Source: CALELM01 sp045617105 | GTDB lineage: Bacteria; Bacillota; Negativicutes; Selenomonadales; Selenomonadaceae | Direction: 5' to 3' | DNA length: 42,660 nucleotides | Assembly: GCA_045617105.1 (NCBI GenBank) | Contig: JAZLHW010000134.1 | Location: 1 to 42,660 of the forward strand | In this document: in pieces, positions 1 to 9,078 of the stretch | How positions within the stretch are numbered: the first letter of the stretch is position 1 | How the letters are laid out: each line of letters starts with the position of its first letter | Program-made: the position numbers and the translations under genes | The notes under the pieces: generated by a model | Seen by the model: only the letters and a program-made list of their open reading frames with translations | Told to the model about the DNA's origin: nothing | The model's database searches: none

Positions 1-1
1 T

Positions 2-2116
2 CCTGATGTCCTCGTCGAGCAGACCAAGGACGGTTTCCATATGGAAGCCGCCATGCGCATCCAAAAAAGCAGACCATCACTTTGGGTACCGAACAGCAAT
101 TGGTGGAACACTTCAAGCATGATTCAAATCAACAACTTAGAAGGTTTTTCAGACAGTCAGATTATTATTGCCGGACATTATTTTACAAAAGATCCAAAAG
201 CCAAGTTGCCTCTCAGCTTTCATATTTCCATTTCCAATGCTGAAATATACAGCCTTTACGGTTCTTATTCTCCCGAGACAAATGATGACTGCTCCAATAA
301 TTATGTGCAAGTTGGAGAAAATTGTTCCGTAACTCAGGAACTATACGGTGGATATGCCCCCGAAGGGGGAAAAGCAAACGGAAATACCGTAGAAATATTC
401 GGCGATAATTTTGAAAAAACTCGTATTCGGGGAGGTTATTCGACGAAAAGCGAAGCATGCAATAACGAGATCATCATTCACAGCGGAACCTTCAACAACC
501 GCATATACGGAGGTTATTCCCAAAATGGAACAGCCACAGGAAATACCATAACTATCAAAGGAGGAACCTTTGGATCCAAACTCCTCTTGGTAGGAGGATA
601 TGCCAACAGCAGCAGCAACAAAAAAAACAGCTTCCAAGGAAATACCTTGAACCTTTATGTCCCTATTGCAGTGGAAAAAATTTCAAACTTTCAATTTTAC
701 AATTTTTATATTCCCAAAACTGCCAACAGCGGAGATGTCATGATTCAAGTCTGCGGCGAAGATCCAACTGACATTTCCGGTCTGAATGAAGAAAATCAAA
801 CCTATGTACGTGCAGGAGTTATGGCAGGCTCCCCCTTGAAAAAAGGAGACCGTATCACACTAATAAAAAATACAAACGGAATCACTGCCAAAAACGTAAC
901 CTACGGCACCTTGACAGAAGGCGTATCCATAGACTATCCACTGGATATTTCCTTGACGGATAACGATACGGCCTTAACCGCCGTCATTTCAAACGCCCCT
1001 TCCCCCTCGTCAAAGAACGATCCCATGCAAGATCTGCCAAATTCCGCACCAGATTCTAAACCTGCTCCTCCCAAAAATCCACCATCGGATCCATCAAAAA
1101 AGTCCGGTCAAATAGATTCCAAAACAGATATTCCTGAAAAAAAGCGAACCTTGCAAAAGCTGCAGATCCCTATAAAACTAAAGGAAGAAACGAAATCTCT
1201 GACAGAGACCCGTGCCGCCAGCATTGGACTCTTGAACAGCAACAGCAATCTCCTTGCCACGCAGAGCACGGCAAATGCAGAGGAGGCAACTGGCAATTCC
1301 AGCACCACCAACCATTCCGAAGGCACTTATTCTCCATTTGCCTCTATTGGCGGGAACAATATGCGATACAATTCCGGCTCGCATATCGATACGAAAGGTC
1401 TTTCCGGAACGCTTGGCTTCGCACGCAAACTGCACTACAAAAATTCTAATCTGCTTCTTGCCCCATTCTTGGAATACGGAAGGGCAAATTACGACAGCTA
1501 CCTTGATGACGGAACCCATGGTACAGGAACACAGCAATGCTTCGGTATCGGATTTCTGGCAAAAAAATCGTTTATATCGGGAGATTATTATGAAGGAAGC
1601 CTGCGCATAGGAAAACTAAAGGGGAATTATTCCGGAATTCTTGATAAAATTGCGACCAGCTATGATACGGAATCCAATTATCTGGGAATTCATGCCGGCA
1701 TAGGAAAAATTTTTAAGCTCTCAGAAAGATCCCATTTAGATACCTACGGAAAATTTTTCTATACCCTGCAAGGGCAGGATACCCCGCACCTCAGCAGCGG
1801 GGAAACCTATCAATTTGATGCAGTTCGCTCCTGCCGTCTTCGTTTGGGGACAAAGCTGACGCAGGACATTGCAGAAAATCAACAGCTTTACACAGGCGCT
1901 GCATGGGATTATGAATTTGACAGCGAAGCGCGTGCAAGCTATCGGGGACTCAGCACACCATCCCCTTCCCTTAAGGGAGGAAGCTTCCTTTTGGAAATTG
2001 GTTGGAAGCAAAAAGATACCACAGAAAATCATTTAGCAGCAGACCTTGGCATAACCTGCTGGAGAGGAAAACAAGAAGGTATCGATCTTCATGCTTCATT
2101 CCTATGGAACTATTAA
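2..2116 (+). CDS. Autotransporter outer-membrane beta-barrel protein (5' end outside window)
   Basis: The reading frame is open from base 2, so the true start and signal peptide lie upstream of the window; the first visible ATG (base 41) has no ribosome site or signal sequence. Counting from that ATG, residues about 65-200 hold beta-helix-like repeats with a GGY core every 26-31 residues (near 103, 131, 157, 185) and GNTxxI/GGTF elements. A Pro/Ser/Lys-rich linker follows (about 330-385). The last ~265 residues alternate hydrophobic and polar strands and end in an aromatic residue (…LWNY), as in autotransporter barrels that insert into the outer membrane through the BAM machinery. The passenger is probably surface exposed; its ligand is unknown. 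A terminator follows directly. The family call is firm and the function is not. Confidence 0.85.
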   Translation, partial: PDVLVEQTKDGFHMEAAMRIQKSRPSLWVPNSNWWNTSSMIQINNLEGFSDSQIIIAGHYFTKDPKAKLPLSFHISISNAEIYSLYGSYSPETNDDCSNNYVQVGENCSVTQELYGGYAPEGGKANGNTVEIFGDNFEKTRIRGGYSTKSEACNNEIIIHSGTFNNRIYGGYSQNGTATGNTITIKGGTFGSKLLLVGGYANSSSNKKNSFQGNTLNLYVPIAVEKISNFQFYNFYIPKTANSGDVMIQVCGEDPTDISGLNEENQTYVRAGVMAGSPLKKGDRITLIKNTNGITAKNVTYGTLTEGVSIDYPLDISLTDNDTALTAVISNAPSPSSKNDPMQDLPNSAPDSKPAPPKNPPSDPSKKSGQIDSKTDIPEKKRTLQKLQIPIKLKEETKSLTETRAASIGLLNSNSNLLATQSTANAEEATGNSSTTNHSEGTYSPFASIGGNNMRYNSGSHIDTKGLSGTLGFARKLHYKNSNLLLAPFLEYGRANYDSYLDDGTHGTGTQQCFGIGFLAKKSFISGDYYEGSLRIGKLKGNYSGILDKIATSYDTESNYLGIHAGIGKIFKLSERSHLDTYGKFFYTLQGQDTPHLSSGETYQFDAVRSCRLRLGTKLTQDIAENQQLYTGAAWDYEFDSEARASYRGLSTPSPSLKGGSFLLEIGWKQKDTTENHLAADLGITCWRGKQEGIDLHASFLWNY

Positions 2117-2137
2117 AAAACCGATACAGTTTTAATC

Positions 2138-2172
2138 AAAAAGACAGTCACGATCTTTTGTGGCTGTCTTTT
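2138..2172. terminator. Bidirectional rho-independent terminator
   Basis: A 13-bp stem (AAAAGACAGTCAC / GTGGCTGTCTTTT, one or two wobbles) with an 8-nt loop lies between the convergent autotransporter gene and the dehydrogenase gene. Runs of A and T on both sides allow it to stop transcription from either direction. Confidence 0.8.
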
Positions 2173-2196
2173 CCTTTTACCTTCACACAAAATCCT

Positions 2197-3156
2197 TTAC
2201 TTGATCACATGATTGATACGGAGTACCGATTTTACACTTTCCGCACTCTTTCTCATAAGGGAAAGCTCGTCCTCCGGAAGGTGGAGCGGTATTCTTTTAA
2301 TGACGCCCTCTTTGCCGATAATCGCAGGCAGGGAAAGCGCAACATCCGTAATTCCGTATTCTCCATGCATAGGAAGTGAGACCGGCATAACAGCCTGCTC
2401 ATCAAAGAATACTGCCTTTGCCAAACGGCAGACACCCATAGCAATCCCTGTATTCGTCCATCCCTTCGACTGCACCACATCATAGGCGGTATTTACAACA
2501 TCTTGGGCGACCTTTGCACGGTCTAATGGCTCCTCATGCGTATAAAAATCATCCAGCTCACTCAGGCAAACACCGCCAATTCCTACTGTACTCCATGCTG
2601 TAAATGCGGAATTTCCATGTTCACCCAGCATGTATCCCTGCACATCAGCTGGATTTACATGATAGTGCATTCCCATCACACTCTTAAAGCGAAGCGTTTC
2701 CAACGTTGTTCCCGTACCAAAAAGCCTTCCTTCTGGATATCCGAACTCCGTAGCCGCCACATAAGTAGTAACATCCAAAGGATTCGTAATCATAATAAAG
2801 ACAGCATCCTTCGTATACTTTGTAACCTCACTCATCACATGGCGAGTAACTCCTATATTCTCTTTTGCAAGTGTCAGGCGATCCATATCACCGCCCGGCA
2901 CGATGCTCGGCCCTGCATCACAAATGATGACATCCGCATCACGGCATTCTTCAAATCCGCCAGCCGTTACATGAATCCCCGGCACAAGGCTGCAAGCCAA
3001 GGAATGTACCGCATCAAGAGCTTCTCCATGCGCTACCTTCTCATCTGTATCAATACAAACGATTTCTGCTGCCAGCTGGCAGGCGATCGCACGTGCCAAA
3101 ACAGCAGAACCAACATGTCCCATTCCAATGATCACTAATTTATGTGGTTTAAGCAT
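2197..3156 (-). CDS. L-lactate dehydrogenase-family 2-hydroxyacid dehydrogenase
   Basis: NAD-dependent oxidoreductase of the LDH/MDH family (319 aa, usual length) that interconverts a 2-oxoacid and an L-2-hydroxyacid in the cytosol. The Rossmann GxGxxG is at residues 11-16 (GMGHVG), with Asp at the end of the second strand (CIDTD). The catalytic His is H180 in GEHGNSAF, with R156 in LETLRF as the carboxylate-binding arginine and R93 as the loop arginine. The specificity loop reads AGPSIVPGGD: it has neither the Gln typical of lactate dehydrogenase nor the Arg typical of malate dehydrogenase at the usual position. AWSTV after the active His and the PAIIGxxGV motif recall L-2-hydroxyisocaproate dehydrogenases. 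The start is an ATG behind a strong GGGGG site, 18 bp after the DUF2156 gene. The substrate is uncertain. Confidence 0.85.
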   Translation of the reverse strand: MLKPHKLVIIGMGHVGSAVLARAIACQLAAEIVCIDTDEKVAHGEALDAVHSLACSLVPGIHVTAGGFEECRDADVIICDAGPSIVPGGDMDRLTLAKENIGVTRHVMSEVTKYTKDAVFIMITNPLDVTTYVAATEFGYPEGRLFGTGTTLETLRFKSVMGMHYHVNPADVQGYMLGEHGNSAFTAWSTVGIGGVCLSELDDFYTHEEPLDRAKVAQDVVNTAYDVVQSKGWTNTGIAMGVCRLAKAVFFDEQAVMPVSLPMHGEYGITDVALSLPAIIGKEGVIKRIPLHLPEDELSLMRKSAESVKSVLRINHVIK

Positions 3157-3174
3157 TTCAAAATCCCCCTATAT

Positions 3175-4083
3175 CTACTGATTCAAAACGGCATTGTACT
3201 TCCGAATCATTTTCACTGGCTTATAGGATTCCTTCGCCTTGCGAAGCCCTTCCACCCCTAGATCCTCTTCCCTGTTTATATACGAAAGATGAGCCCATTC
3301 ATGCTCAACAAAGCCTTGATTGATTGCAGGATATGCCCCACGCACGGTTGGATCCGCTTTCTCGACATGGATCACTGCCATATCTTTGTTGAGCTGCTCG
3401 CCAAAGGTAAATGCAATCACGCGCCCATCCAGCAAAATGGCACCTCCCCTGACTTCAAAAAAGGAAAAATCATTCAAGACTTCGAGTGCAGCACCACACT
3501 CCCAGCCTATAAAAGAATCCTCTGGTTTTTCCTGCAGATGCTGCCGGTACCATTTATTGAGTTCCAGCTTGCAAAGCGAAATATTTTCTTCTGAAATCGG
3601 TACATACTCCGCTTGCGGAAAATTGTGCCAAAAGCTATTCCAGTGATTCTTCTTAGAATGATATTTTCGTCCAGCCAAGCGAATCAGATCCTCGCTTCGA
3701 TAGACATAATCAAACCGATCCCGATTCGCCTGAAGCTTAAACTCTGCACTTGGATAATTTGCCAACAGCTCCGCAAAGTTCTCATCAACAAGAAAAAATT
3801 GCAACGGCTTTCCCAAATCCTGAAAATACTCCATAAATTTATCAACAGCCCATATTATTTTTTCCTTGGAACCGATTGGCTGCAATGCAAAAAGATCGCC
3901 ATCGACGCTTTTCGTCAGAAACATTACGTCATTTTCCACTGCTATTTGTACTGGACACAGATTTTGCCACATGTATAGGTTGGTAAAGCTCAAATGAGAA
4001 TTCTCATTATATCCTGCACGCAAAAAATGATCCATGATCCTTTTATCCGCTTTTTGCAACGTCCTGAAATAAATTATGCTCAC
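3175..4083 (-). CDS. DUF2156 (phosphatidylglycerol lysyltransferase C-domain-like) protein
   Basis: A 302-residue cytosolic protein resembling the DUF2156/LPG_synthase_C family, a double GNAT-type acyltransferase fold related to the aminoacyl-transferase half of MprF. It has no membrane segments, so it is not a full MprF lipid flippase-synthase. Landmarks are the N-terminal segment with LSFTNLYMWQ, the central KKNHWNSFWHNF, and the C-terminal half with VRGAYPAINQGFVEHEW and EEDLGVEGLRKAKESYKP, which is characteristic of this family. The proposed start is GTG just behind an AGGGGG run; a TTG eight codons in is an alternative. It lies upstream of the dehydrogenase gene and probably shares its transcript. 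The substrate is unknown. Confidence 0.8.
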   Translation of the reverse strand: MSIIYFRTLQKADKRIMDHFLRAGYNENSHLSFTNLYMWQNLCPVQIAVENDVMFLTKSVDGDLFALQPIGSKEKIIWAVDKFMEYFQDLGKPLQFFLVDENFAELLANYPSAEFKLQANRDRFDYVYRSEDLIRLAGRKYHSKKNHWNSFWHNFPQAEYVPISEENISLCKLELNKWYRQHLQEKPEDSFIGWECGAALEVLNDFSFFEVRGGAILLDGRVIAFTFGEQLNKDMAVIHVEKADPTVRGAYPAINQGFVEHEWAHLSYINREEDLGVEGLRKAKESYKPVKMIRKYNAVLNQ

Positions 4084-4152
4084 CCCCTATTCAAAACCAT
4101 AACTGCAGAGAGCAAAGCCTGCCCCCTTATCTATATCATATCAATGCTGTCA

Positions 4153-4186
4153 AGAAAAAGAGTATTGGACAAACTGCCCAATACTC
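4153..4186 (-). terminator. Terminator of the yhcH-purL-dhaM unit
   Basis: Minus-strand hairpin with 9-bp arms GAGTATTGG / CCAATACTC, followed by TTTTTCTT, immediately downstream of the dhaM stop codon. Confidence 0.8.
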
Positions 4187-4198
4187 CCTCAAACTAAC

Positions 4199-4585
4199 TC
4201 AATCAATCAACTTGCGCGTAAACCGTGCATCCTCAGCCCTGTCCTTGATCGTTTTCAGCGAAGCTCCTGCAGCAGCCTCTACCGCTCCAAGGATAACGCC
4301 TTCCACAAAAGGGCAGTCTACCATCGCGATCCTGCGTTCCGGCATTTCCTCCAAAACAGCTTCTGCCGTCATGACAGCACTTCCCATATCCATGAAAATT
4401 GCTGCGCCGTCCTCAGAATATACACTCTCGATAGCTGACTTGATCTTCTGAAAGCTTGTGCCAAGGCTTCCGTCCTCCATTCCTCCGGCTGGCACGATCA
4501 GAACATCTCTTGCCATTGCCTGCGCCAGTTCCGCAACGCCTTCCGCTAACTTTTGGCTGTGAGATACCACTACGATACCTACCAT
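4199..4585 (-). CDS. dhaM: PTS-dependent dihydroxyacetone kinase phosphotransferase subunit DhaM (EIIA-Man domain)
   Basis: A mannose-family EIIA domain that takes phosphate from HPr and passes it to ADP bound in DhaL, so that DhaK can phosphorylate dihydroxyacetone. Starting at the ATG at 4585 the protein begins MVGIVVVSHSQ, as DhaM proteins do, and the phospho-accepting His is residue 9; two upstream ATGs (4600, 4591) have poorer ribosome-site spacing. IFMDMGSAVMTAE and CPFVEGVILGAVEA are typical DhaM motifs. Only the single EIIA domain is present (128 aa), without the HPr and EI-like extensions of the E. coli protein. It starts within 20 bp of the purL stop and ends at a terminator. No dhaK or dhaL is in the window, so its partners must lie elsewhere. 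Confidence 0.88.
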   Translation of the reverse strand: MVGIVVVSHSQKLAEGVAELAQAMARDVLIVPAGGMEDGSLGTSFQKIKSAIESVYSEDGAAIFMDMGSAVMTAEAVLEEMPERRIAMVDCPFVEGVILGAVEAAAGASLKTIKDRAEDARFTRKLID

Positions 4586-4603
4586 TTTCATGGCCCCCAT
4601 CCA

Positions 4604-7600
4604 TTACTTGTAATAACGCACGCCAGCCTCGAAAAGCTGCTGATCCTTATTGCCTGGTACATTCTTTGCAACATCTCTTCCAATACGCTCAGAATGTCCC
4701 ATTTTCCCGAGCACACGTCCATTCGGGCTTGTAATACCTTCGATTGCACAAACGGAACCATTGGGGTTGAACGGTATCGACATGGAAGGATTCCCTGCCA
4801 TATCAACATACTGCGTAGCGATCTGCCCATGGCTGCGAAGCTTTGCTACGACCTCCTGATCTGCCACAAAGCGGCCTTCCCCATGAGAAACAGCGATCGT
4901 ATGAACATCTCCGACCTCAACATTATTGAACCAAGGCGAAAGATTGGACACGACCTTCGTTCTCACCATGCAGGAAACATGCCGTCCAATATGATTATGC
5001 GTAAGCGTAGGCGACTCCGAAGAAAGGTCACGGATCTCACCATACGGAACAAGACCAAGCTTAATAAGTGCCTGGAAACCATTGCAGATACCAAGCATCA
5101 AGCCATCTCTCTTGTCAAGAAGCTTCATGACTTCTTCCTTGATCCGTGGATTGCGGAACATTGCCGCAATGAATTTGCCGGAACCATCAGGCTCATCTCC
5201 GCCGCTGAAACCGCCGGGCAGCATAATGATCTGCGAATCATGAACTCCCTTGACGATTGCTTCTACCGTTTCCTCTACCGCTTTCGGCGTAAGATTTCTG
5301 ACTACCAAAATCTCAGTCTCCGCTCCAGCACGTTCCCAAGCCCTTGCTGAGTCATATTCGCAATTCGTTCCGGGGAATACAGGAATAAATACCTTCGGCT
5401 TTGCCGTTCTCACTCGAGATACGATCTTTCTTCCCTGATGATAAGGAACCAGCTTCAAGGCATCTTTAACCCCATGCTTTACCTGAGTTGGGAAAATTTT
5501 TTCCAGTGGCTTGGTGTAAGCCTCTTCTATCTCAGAGATCAGCACAGCTGCCTTGCCGCAAACAATGCTTGGTACATTCGTTGTTTCACCAAGTTCATAA
5601 TATCCCGTATCCTGCAATACCTCGCTCACATCCAGCTGGTTAGAAACTTCCAGCAAAATCGTGCCATATTCTGCACAGAAAAGCTGTTCTTTCGTGAGCT
5701 GCTTCGCAAAGGTAAATCCAATGCCATTGCCCAGAGCCATCTTAGAAATTGCTCCTGCAATTCCCCCAACGCCAATGCTCACAGCAGAAAATACCTGTTT
5801 CCCTCTTGTCAGCTTGGAAATCTGTGCAAAATTCTTTCTCAGCTGGCAAAAATCCGGCAGATCCTGCTCATCTAACGGACATGGCACAGCATAGACCTTG
5901 TTGCCTGGATACTTGAACTCCGCTGACACGGCACAGTCTGCTGGAAGCACATCTACAGCAAAAGAGCAAAGCGTCGGCGGTACATGCATATCCATAAATG
6001 TACCGGACATAGAATCCTTGCCGCCTATCGCAGGCACACCAAGCTCATGCTGTGCCCAAAGAGCACCAAGCAGTGCCGCAAACGGCTTGCCCCACTTTTC
6101 CGGATCCTTTCCCAAGCTCTCAAAATATTCTTGGAAGGTCAAACGAACCTTATCGGCACGGCCTCCTAAAGCAACCATCTTTGCAACGGATTCCACCACA
6201 GCGTAAAGTGCGCCATGGAAAGGGCTCCATTCCGTAAGATGCGGATTCATGCCAAAGGTCATCGCTGTCGCAGTATTCGTTTCTGCACCAAGAACCGGCA
6301 ATTTTGCTACCATACCTTCCGCTGGTGTCAGCTGCTTCTTTCCGCCAAACGGCATGAGAACCGTATTGCCGCCTATCGTAGAATCAAAACGCTCCGCAAG
6401 CCCCTTTTGGCTGCAAACATTAAGATCCTTCAAATTTTCGAGCCAAGCCTTTTCCAAATCATTTCCACAGTTTTCCACCATGACTGGAATCTGGTGCAGG
6501 TACCGCTTTTCCGCATCAGGCATGGAAATTTTTGCCTCCACATGCTGGCGAACACCGTTCGTATCGAGGAAGGAACGGTTCATCTGAACGATCTCCTTCC
6601 CACGCCACCTCATGACGAGCCGAGGTTCTGCTGTTACCACAGCCACGCAGACCGCTTCCAAGTTTTCCTCATCCGCATATTTTACGAATGCATCCAAGTC
6701 TTTCTTTTCGATAACAACTGCCATACGTTCCTGCGATTCGGAAATAGCAAGCTCCGTACCATCAAGACCTTCATACTTTTTCTTGACAGCATCCAGATCG
6801 ATCAGCAAGCCATCTGCCAACTCACCAATGGCTACTGAAACACCGCCTGCACCGAAATCATTGCAGCGCTTGATCATGCGGCTGACCACAGGATTGCGGA
6901 ACAATCTCTGAATCTTGCGCTCCGTTGGCGGATTGCCCTTTTGTACCTCTGCACCGCAGCTAGTCAAGGATTCCTCCGTATGCTCCTTGGAAGATCCCGT
7001 TGCCCCGCCGCAGCCATCACGCCCCGTGCGTCCGCCGACAAGAACGATGATATCCCCAGCTGCAGGACGTTCACGAACTACATTTTCCTTTGGAGCAGCT
7101 GCAATTACCGCACCAATTTCAAGACGCTTTGCCATATATCCTTCATGGTAGATCTCGCGTACCTGTCCCGTAGCAAGACCTATCTGGTTGCCGTAGGAAC
7201 TGTAACCAGACGCTGCCCCCAGCGTGATCTTCTTTTGAGGAAGCTTGCCGGGATGCGTTTGAGAGATCGGCAAGCGGGGATCTGCCGCTCCAGTTACGCG
7301 CATTGCCTGATAAACGTAGGAACGGCCGGAAAGGGGATCTCGAATCGCACCGCCAAGACAGGTAGCAGCACCGCCGAACGGTTCAATTTCCGTTGGGTGG
7401 TTATGCGTTTCATTCTTGAACATAACCAGCCAATCCTGTTCCTCGCCATCAATATCCGCCTTGATCTCAATACTGCAGGCATTGATCTCCTCAGACTTAT
7501 CCAGATCCTCCAAAAGACCTTGCTTGCGAAGCGACTTCATGCCAATGACAGCAATATCCATCAATGTCACATCACGCTTCTGACCGGCATACAGCTCCGT

Positions 7601-8383
7601 GCGGTCCTGCATATACCTGTCATACGCAGCCTTCATAGATGGCGTAAAATATCCTTCTTCAAGTTCTACGCTGTCAATAGCTGTCGTAAAGGTCGTATGA
7701 CGGCAATGATCCGACCAATAGGTATCAATGACACGGATTTCCGTAATGGTTGGCGCACGATGTTCCGTATCACGGAAATACTTTTGGCAAAACTTCAGAT
7801 CCTCAAAACTCATCGCAAAACCACGCTGATCCATAAAAGCCTGAAGCTCCGCATCATCCATCTCGTTAAAATTGCTCAGGATCTCCACATCAGCAGGAAC
7901 TTCCGTTTTCATGTTGAGGGATTCCGGTTTTTCAAGGGAAGCCTCCCTGCTCTCCACCGCATTGATACAGTAACCCTTGATATCCTCAAAGGTCTTGTCG
8001 TCTATTTCCCCGACAAGAACGATAACACGCGCTGTCGCAATCTCAGGACGCTCCTTTTGTGTCACAAGCTGGACGCACTGCGCCGCAGAATCAGCAGTCT
8101 GGTCGTACTGTCCTGGAAGATATTCTACCGCAAACATGCGGGAATTAGGAAAAACCGGCAACACTTCCTCATACACTACATCCACTGGAGGCTCCGAAAA
8201 AACAACAGACTTCACCTGAGCATATTCTGCATCTGTCAGTCCTTCGATATCATATCGGTTAATGACACGGACTGCTTTCAGCTTGGTAAGCCGAAAAGTT
8301 TCCCGCAGATCATCGCAAAGCTGCTGTGCAGGAATATCATAAAATCCTTGTCGCTTTTCTACAAAAATTCGTTTTACGGTCAT
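4604..8383 (-). CDS. purL: Phosphoribosylformylglycinamidine synthase, single-chain PurL
   Basis: Fourth step of purine synthesis: FGAR + glutamine + ATP gives FGAM. At 1259 aa this is the fused large form, which carries PurS-like, ATP-grasp-related synthetase and glutaminase parts in one chain instead of separate PurS/PurL/PurQ. The synthetase half contains DTYWSDHCRHTTF (near 225) and KNETHNHPTEIEPFGGAATC (near 325). The glutaminase begins near residue 996 with FIPVFPGTNCEYD; its nucleophile is Cys1100 in GICNGFQ, and His1230/Glu1232 in GHSER complete the triad. The ATG start follows GGAGG by 9 nt. It is transcribed after the yhcH-like gene and before dhaM; no other purine genes adjoin it. 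Confidence 0.97.
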   Translation of the reverse strand: MTVKRIFVEKRQGFYDIPAQQLCDDLRETFRLTKLKAVRVINRYDIEGLTDAEYAQVKSVVFSEPPVDVVYEEVLPVFPNSRMFAVEYLPGQYDQTADSAAQCVQLVTQKERPEIATARVIVLVGEIDDKTFEDIKGYCINAVESREASLEKPESLNMKTEVPADVEILSNFNEMDDAELQAFMDQRGFAMSFEDLKFCQKYFRDTEHRAPTITEIRVIDTYWSDHCRHTTFTTAIDSVELEEGYFTPSMKAAYDRYMQDRTELYAGQKRDVTLMDIAVIGMKSLRKQGLLEDLDKSEEINACSIEIKADIDGEEQDWLVMFKNETHNHPTEIEPFGGAATCLGGAIRDPLSGRSYVYQAMRVTGAADPRLPISQTHPGKLPQKKITLGAASGYSSYGNQIGLATGQVREIYHEGYMAKRLEIGAVIAAAPKENVVRERPAAGDIIVLVGGRTGRDGCGGATGSSKEHTEESLTSCGAEVQKGNPPTERKIQRLFRNPVVSRMIKRCNDFGAGGVSVAIGELADGLLIDLDAVKKKYEGLDGTELAISESQERMAVVIEKKDLDAFVKYADEENLEAVCVAVVTAEPRLVMRWRGKEIVQMNRSFLDTNGVRQHVEAKISMPDAEKRYLHQIPVMVENCGNDLEKAWLENLKDLNVCSQKGLAERFDSTIGGNTVLMPFGGKKQLTPAEGMVAKLPVLGAETNTATAMTFGMNPHLTEWSPFHGALYAVVESVAKMVALGGRADKVRLTFQEYFESLGKDPEKWGKPFAALLGALWAQHELGVPAIGGKDSMSGTFMDMHVPPTLCSFAVDVLPADCAVSAEFKYPGNKVYAVPCPLDEQDLPDFCQLRKNFAQISKLTRGKQVFSAVSIGVGGIAGAISKMALGNGIGFTFAKQLTKEQLFCAEYGTILLEVSNQLDVSEVLQDTGYYELGETTNVPSIVCGKAAVLISEIEEAYTKPLEKIFPTQVKHGVKDALKLVPYHQGRKIVSRVRTAKPKVFIPVFPGTNCEYDSARAWERAGAETEILVVRNLTPKAVEETVEAIVKGVHDSQIIMLPGGFSGGDEPDGSGKFIAAMFRNPRIKEEVMKLLDKRDGLMLGICNGFQALIKLGLVPYGEIRDLSSESPTLTHNHIGRHVSCMVRTKVVSNLSPWFNNVEVGDVHTIAVSHGEGRFVADQEVVAKLRSHGQIATQYVDMAGNPSMSIPFNPNGSVCAIEGITSPNGRVLGKMGHSERIGRDVAKNVPGNKDQQLFEAGVRYYK

Positions 8384-8421
8384 GGGTATTTTCCTCCATC
8401 AAGAAATTATTTATCCGTGGT

Positions 8422-8895
8422 TCAGCAAAGCTCCACGGCGATCTTCACGACCACCTTCGTTACTTGTGACGGTTCATCGTCTATGGAACAGCAGGGACGA
8501 TGGACATCCTCCGGATAAATCACGGCAAAGCTGCCGGGGAGCAGCACCAAACTGCTCTCAGGAATCAGCTTCTCATAAAACATGATATCATTTTCCTCAT
8601 CATAGGGAACAGCTTCCTTCAAGTCCGGACTAAGCGGGCACCACCCAAGGGATTCCTCACCCTCCACAACATACTGGATATCCACATACCTTCGATGGCT
8701 TTCCGGCCGACAGTTCCCTGCCATACGCGTAGCATAACGCTGCAATGTTGCATAAACACGTTCTCCATCAAGCACATACTTTCCATCCTCCATCTTCGTG
8801 AAATCAGTCGAACGAAGATAGTTCAAAGCATCCAGAACTGCTTGCGGGTAGGTTTCCTTCTCTTGCCCCAGTGTGTCCATATTGCCAATAAACAT
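8422..8895 (-). CDS. YhcH/YjgK/YiaL-family (DUF386) protein
   Basis: A cupin-like protein of about 157 aa from the family often linked to sialic acid or other sugar catabolism (EbgC-like); members are thought to bind sugars with a metal. Motifs are MFIGNMDTL at the start, ESHRRYVDIQYVVEGEE, and YPEDVHRP with the conserved histidine. The ATG at 8895 was chosen because AAGGAG lies 8 nt upstream and the family starts with M-I/F-x-G-x-L/M; an upstream in-frame start would add 12 unrelated residues. It is the first gene after a good minus-strand promoter and is followed 38 bp later by purL. Its exact substrate is unknown. Confidence 0.88.
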   Translation of the reverse strand: MFIGNMDTLGQEKETYPQAVLDALNYLRSTDFTKMEDGKYVLDGERVYATLQRYATRMAGNCRPESHRRYVDIQYVVEGEESLGWCPLSPDLKEAVPYDEENDIMFYEKLIPESSLVLLPGSFAVIYPEDVHRPCCSIDDEPSQVTKVVVKIAVELC

Positions 8896-8984
8896 AGTCT
8901 TATCTCCTTGTAGCCAAGAGGAGCGCACCACCCCAAAAAGTTTCCTTGGAACGATAAGCCCCTTGTTATCCCTTCTATGTATTT

Positions 8985-9013
8985 ATTCTATACAAAAGAC
9001 AAGGCACTTGCAA
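8985..9013 (-). promoter_or_regulatory. Sigma-70-type promoter for yhcH-purL-dhaM
   Basis: Minus-strand -35 TTGCAA (9013-9008) and -10 TAGAAT (8990-8985) with a 17-bp spacer, about 90 bp upstream of the yhcH-like start. It is back to back with the plus-strand T-box promoter; the two -35 boxes are 18 bp apart. Confidence 0.65.
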
Positions 9014-9031
9014 CCGAGAAAAACATTTTTC

Positions 9032-9061
9032 TTGCAATTCATTTCCTTTCTATGCTATGAT
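9032..9061 (+). promoter_or_regulatory. Promoter of the T-box/lrp/aminotransferase unit
   Basis: -35 TTGCAA (9032-9037), 18-bp spacer, -10 TATGAT (9056-9061). Transcription would begin near 9068, just before the first T-box stem. Confidence 0.75.
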
Positions 9062-9078
9062 TAAAAAGTGAATAGCAA

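Noticed and set aside
6941..8518. 525-codon plus-strand open frame
   Set aside because: It is antisense to purL, which has unmistakable catalytic motifs; the translation has no recognisable domain.
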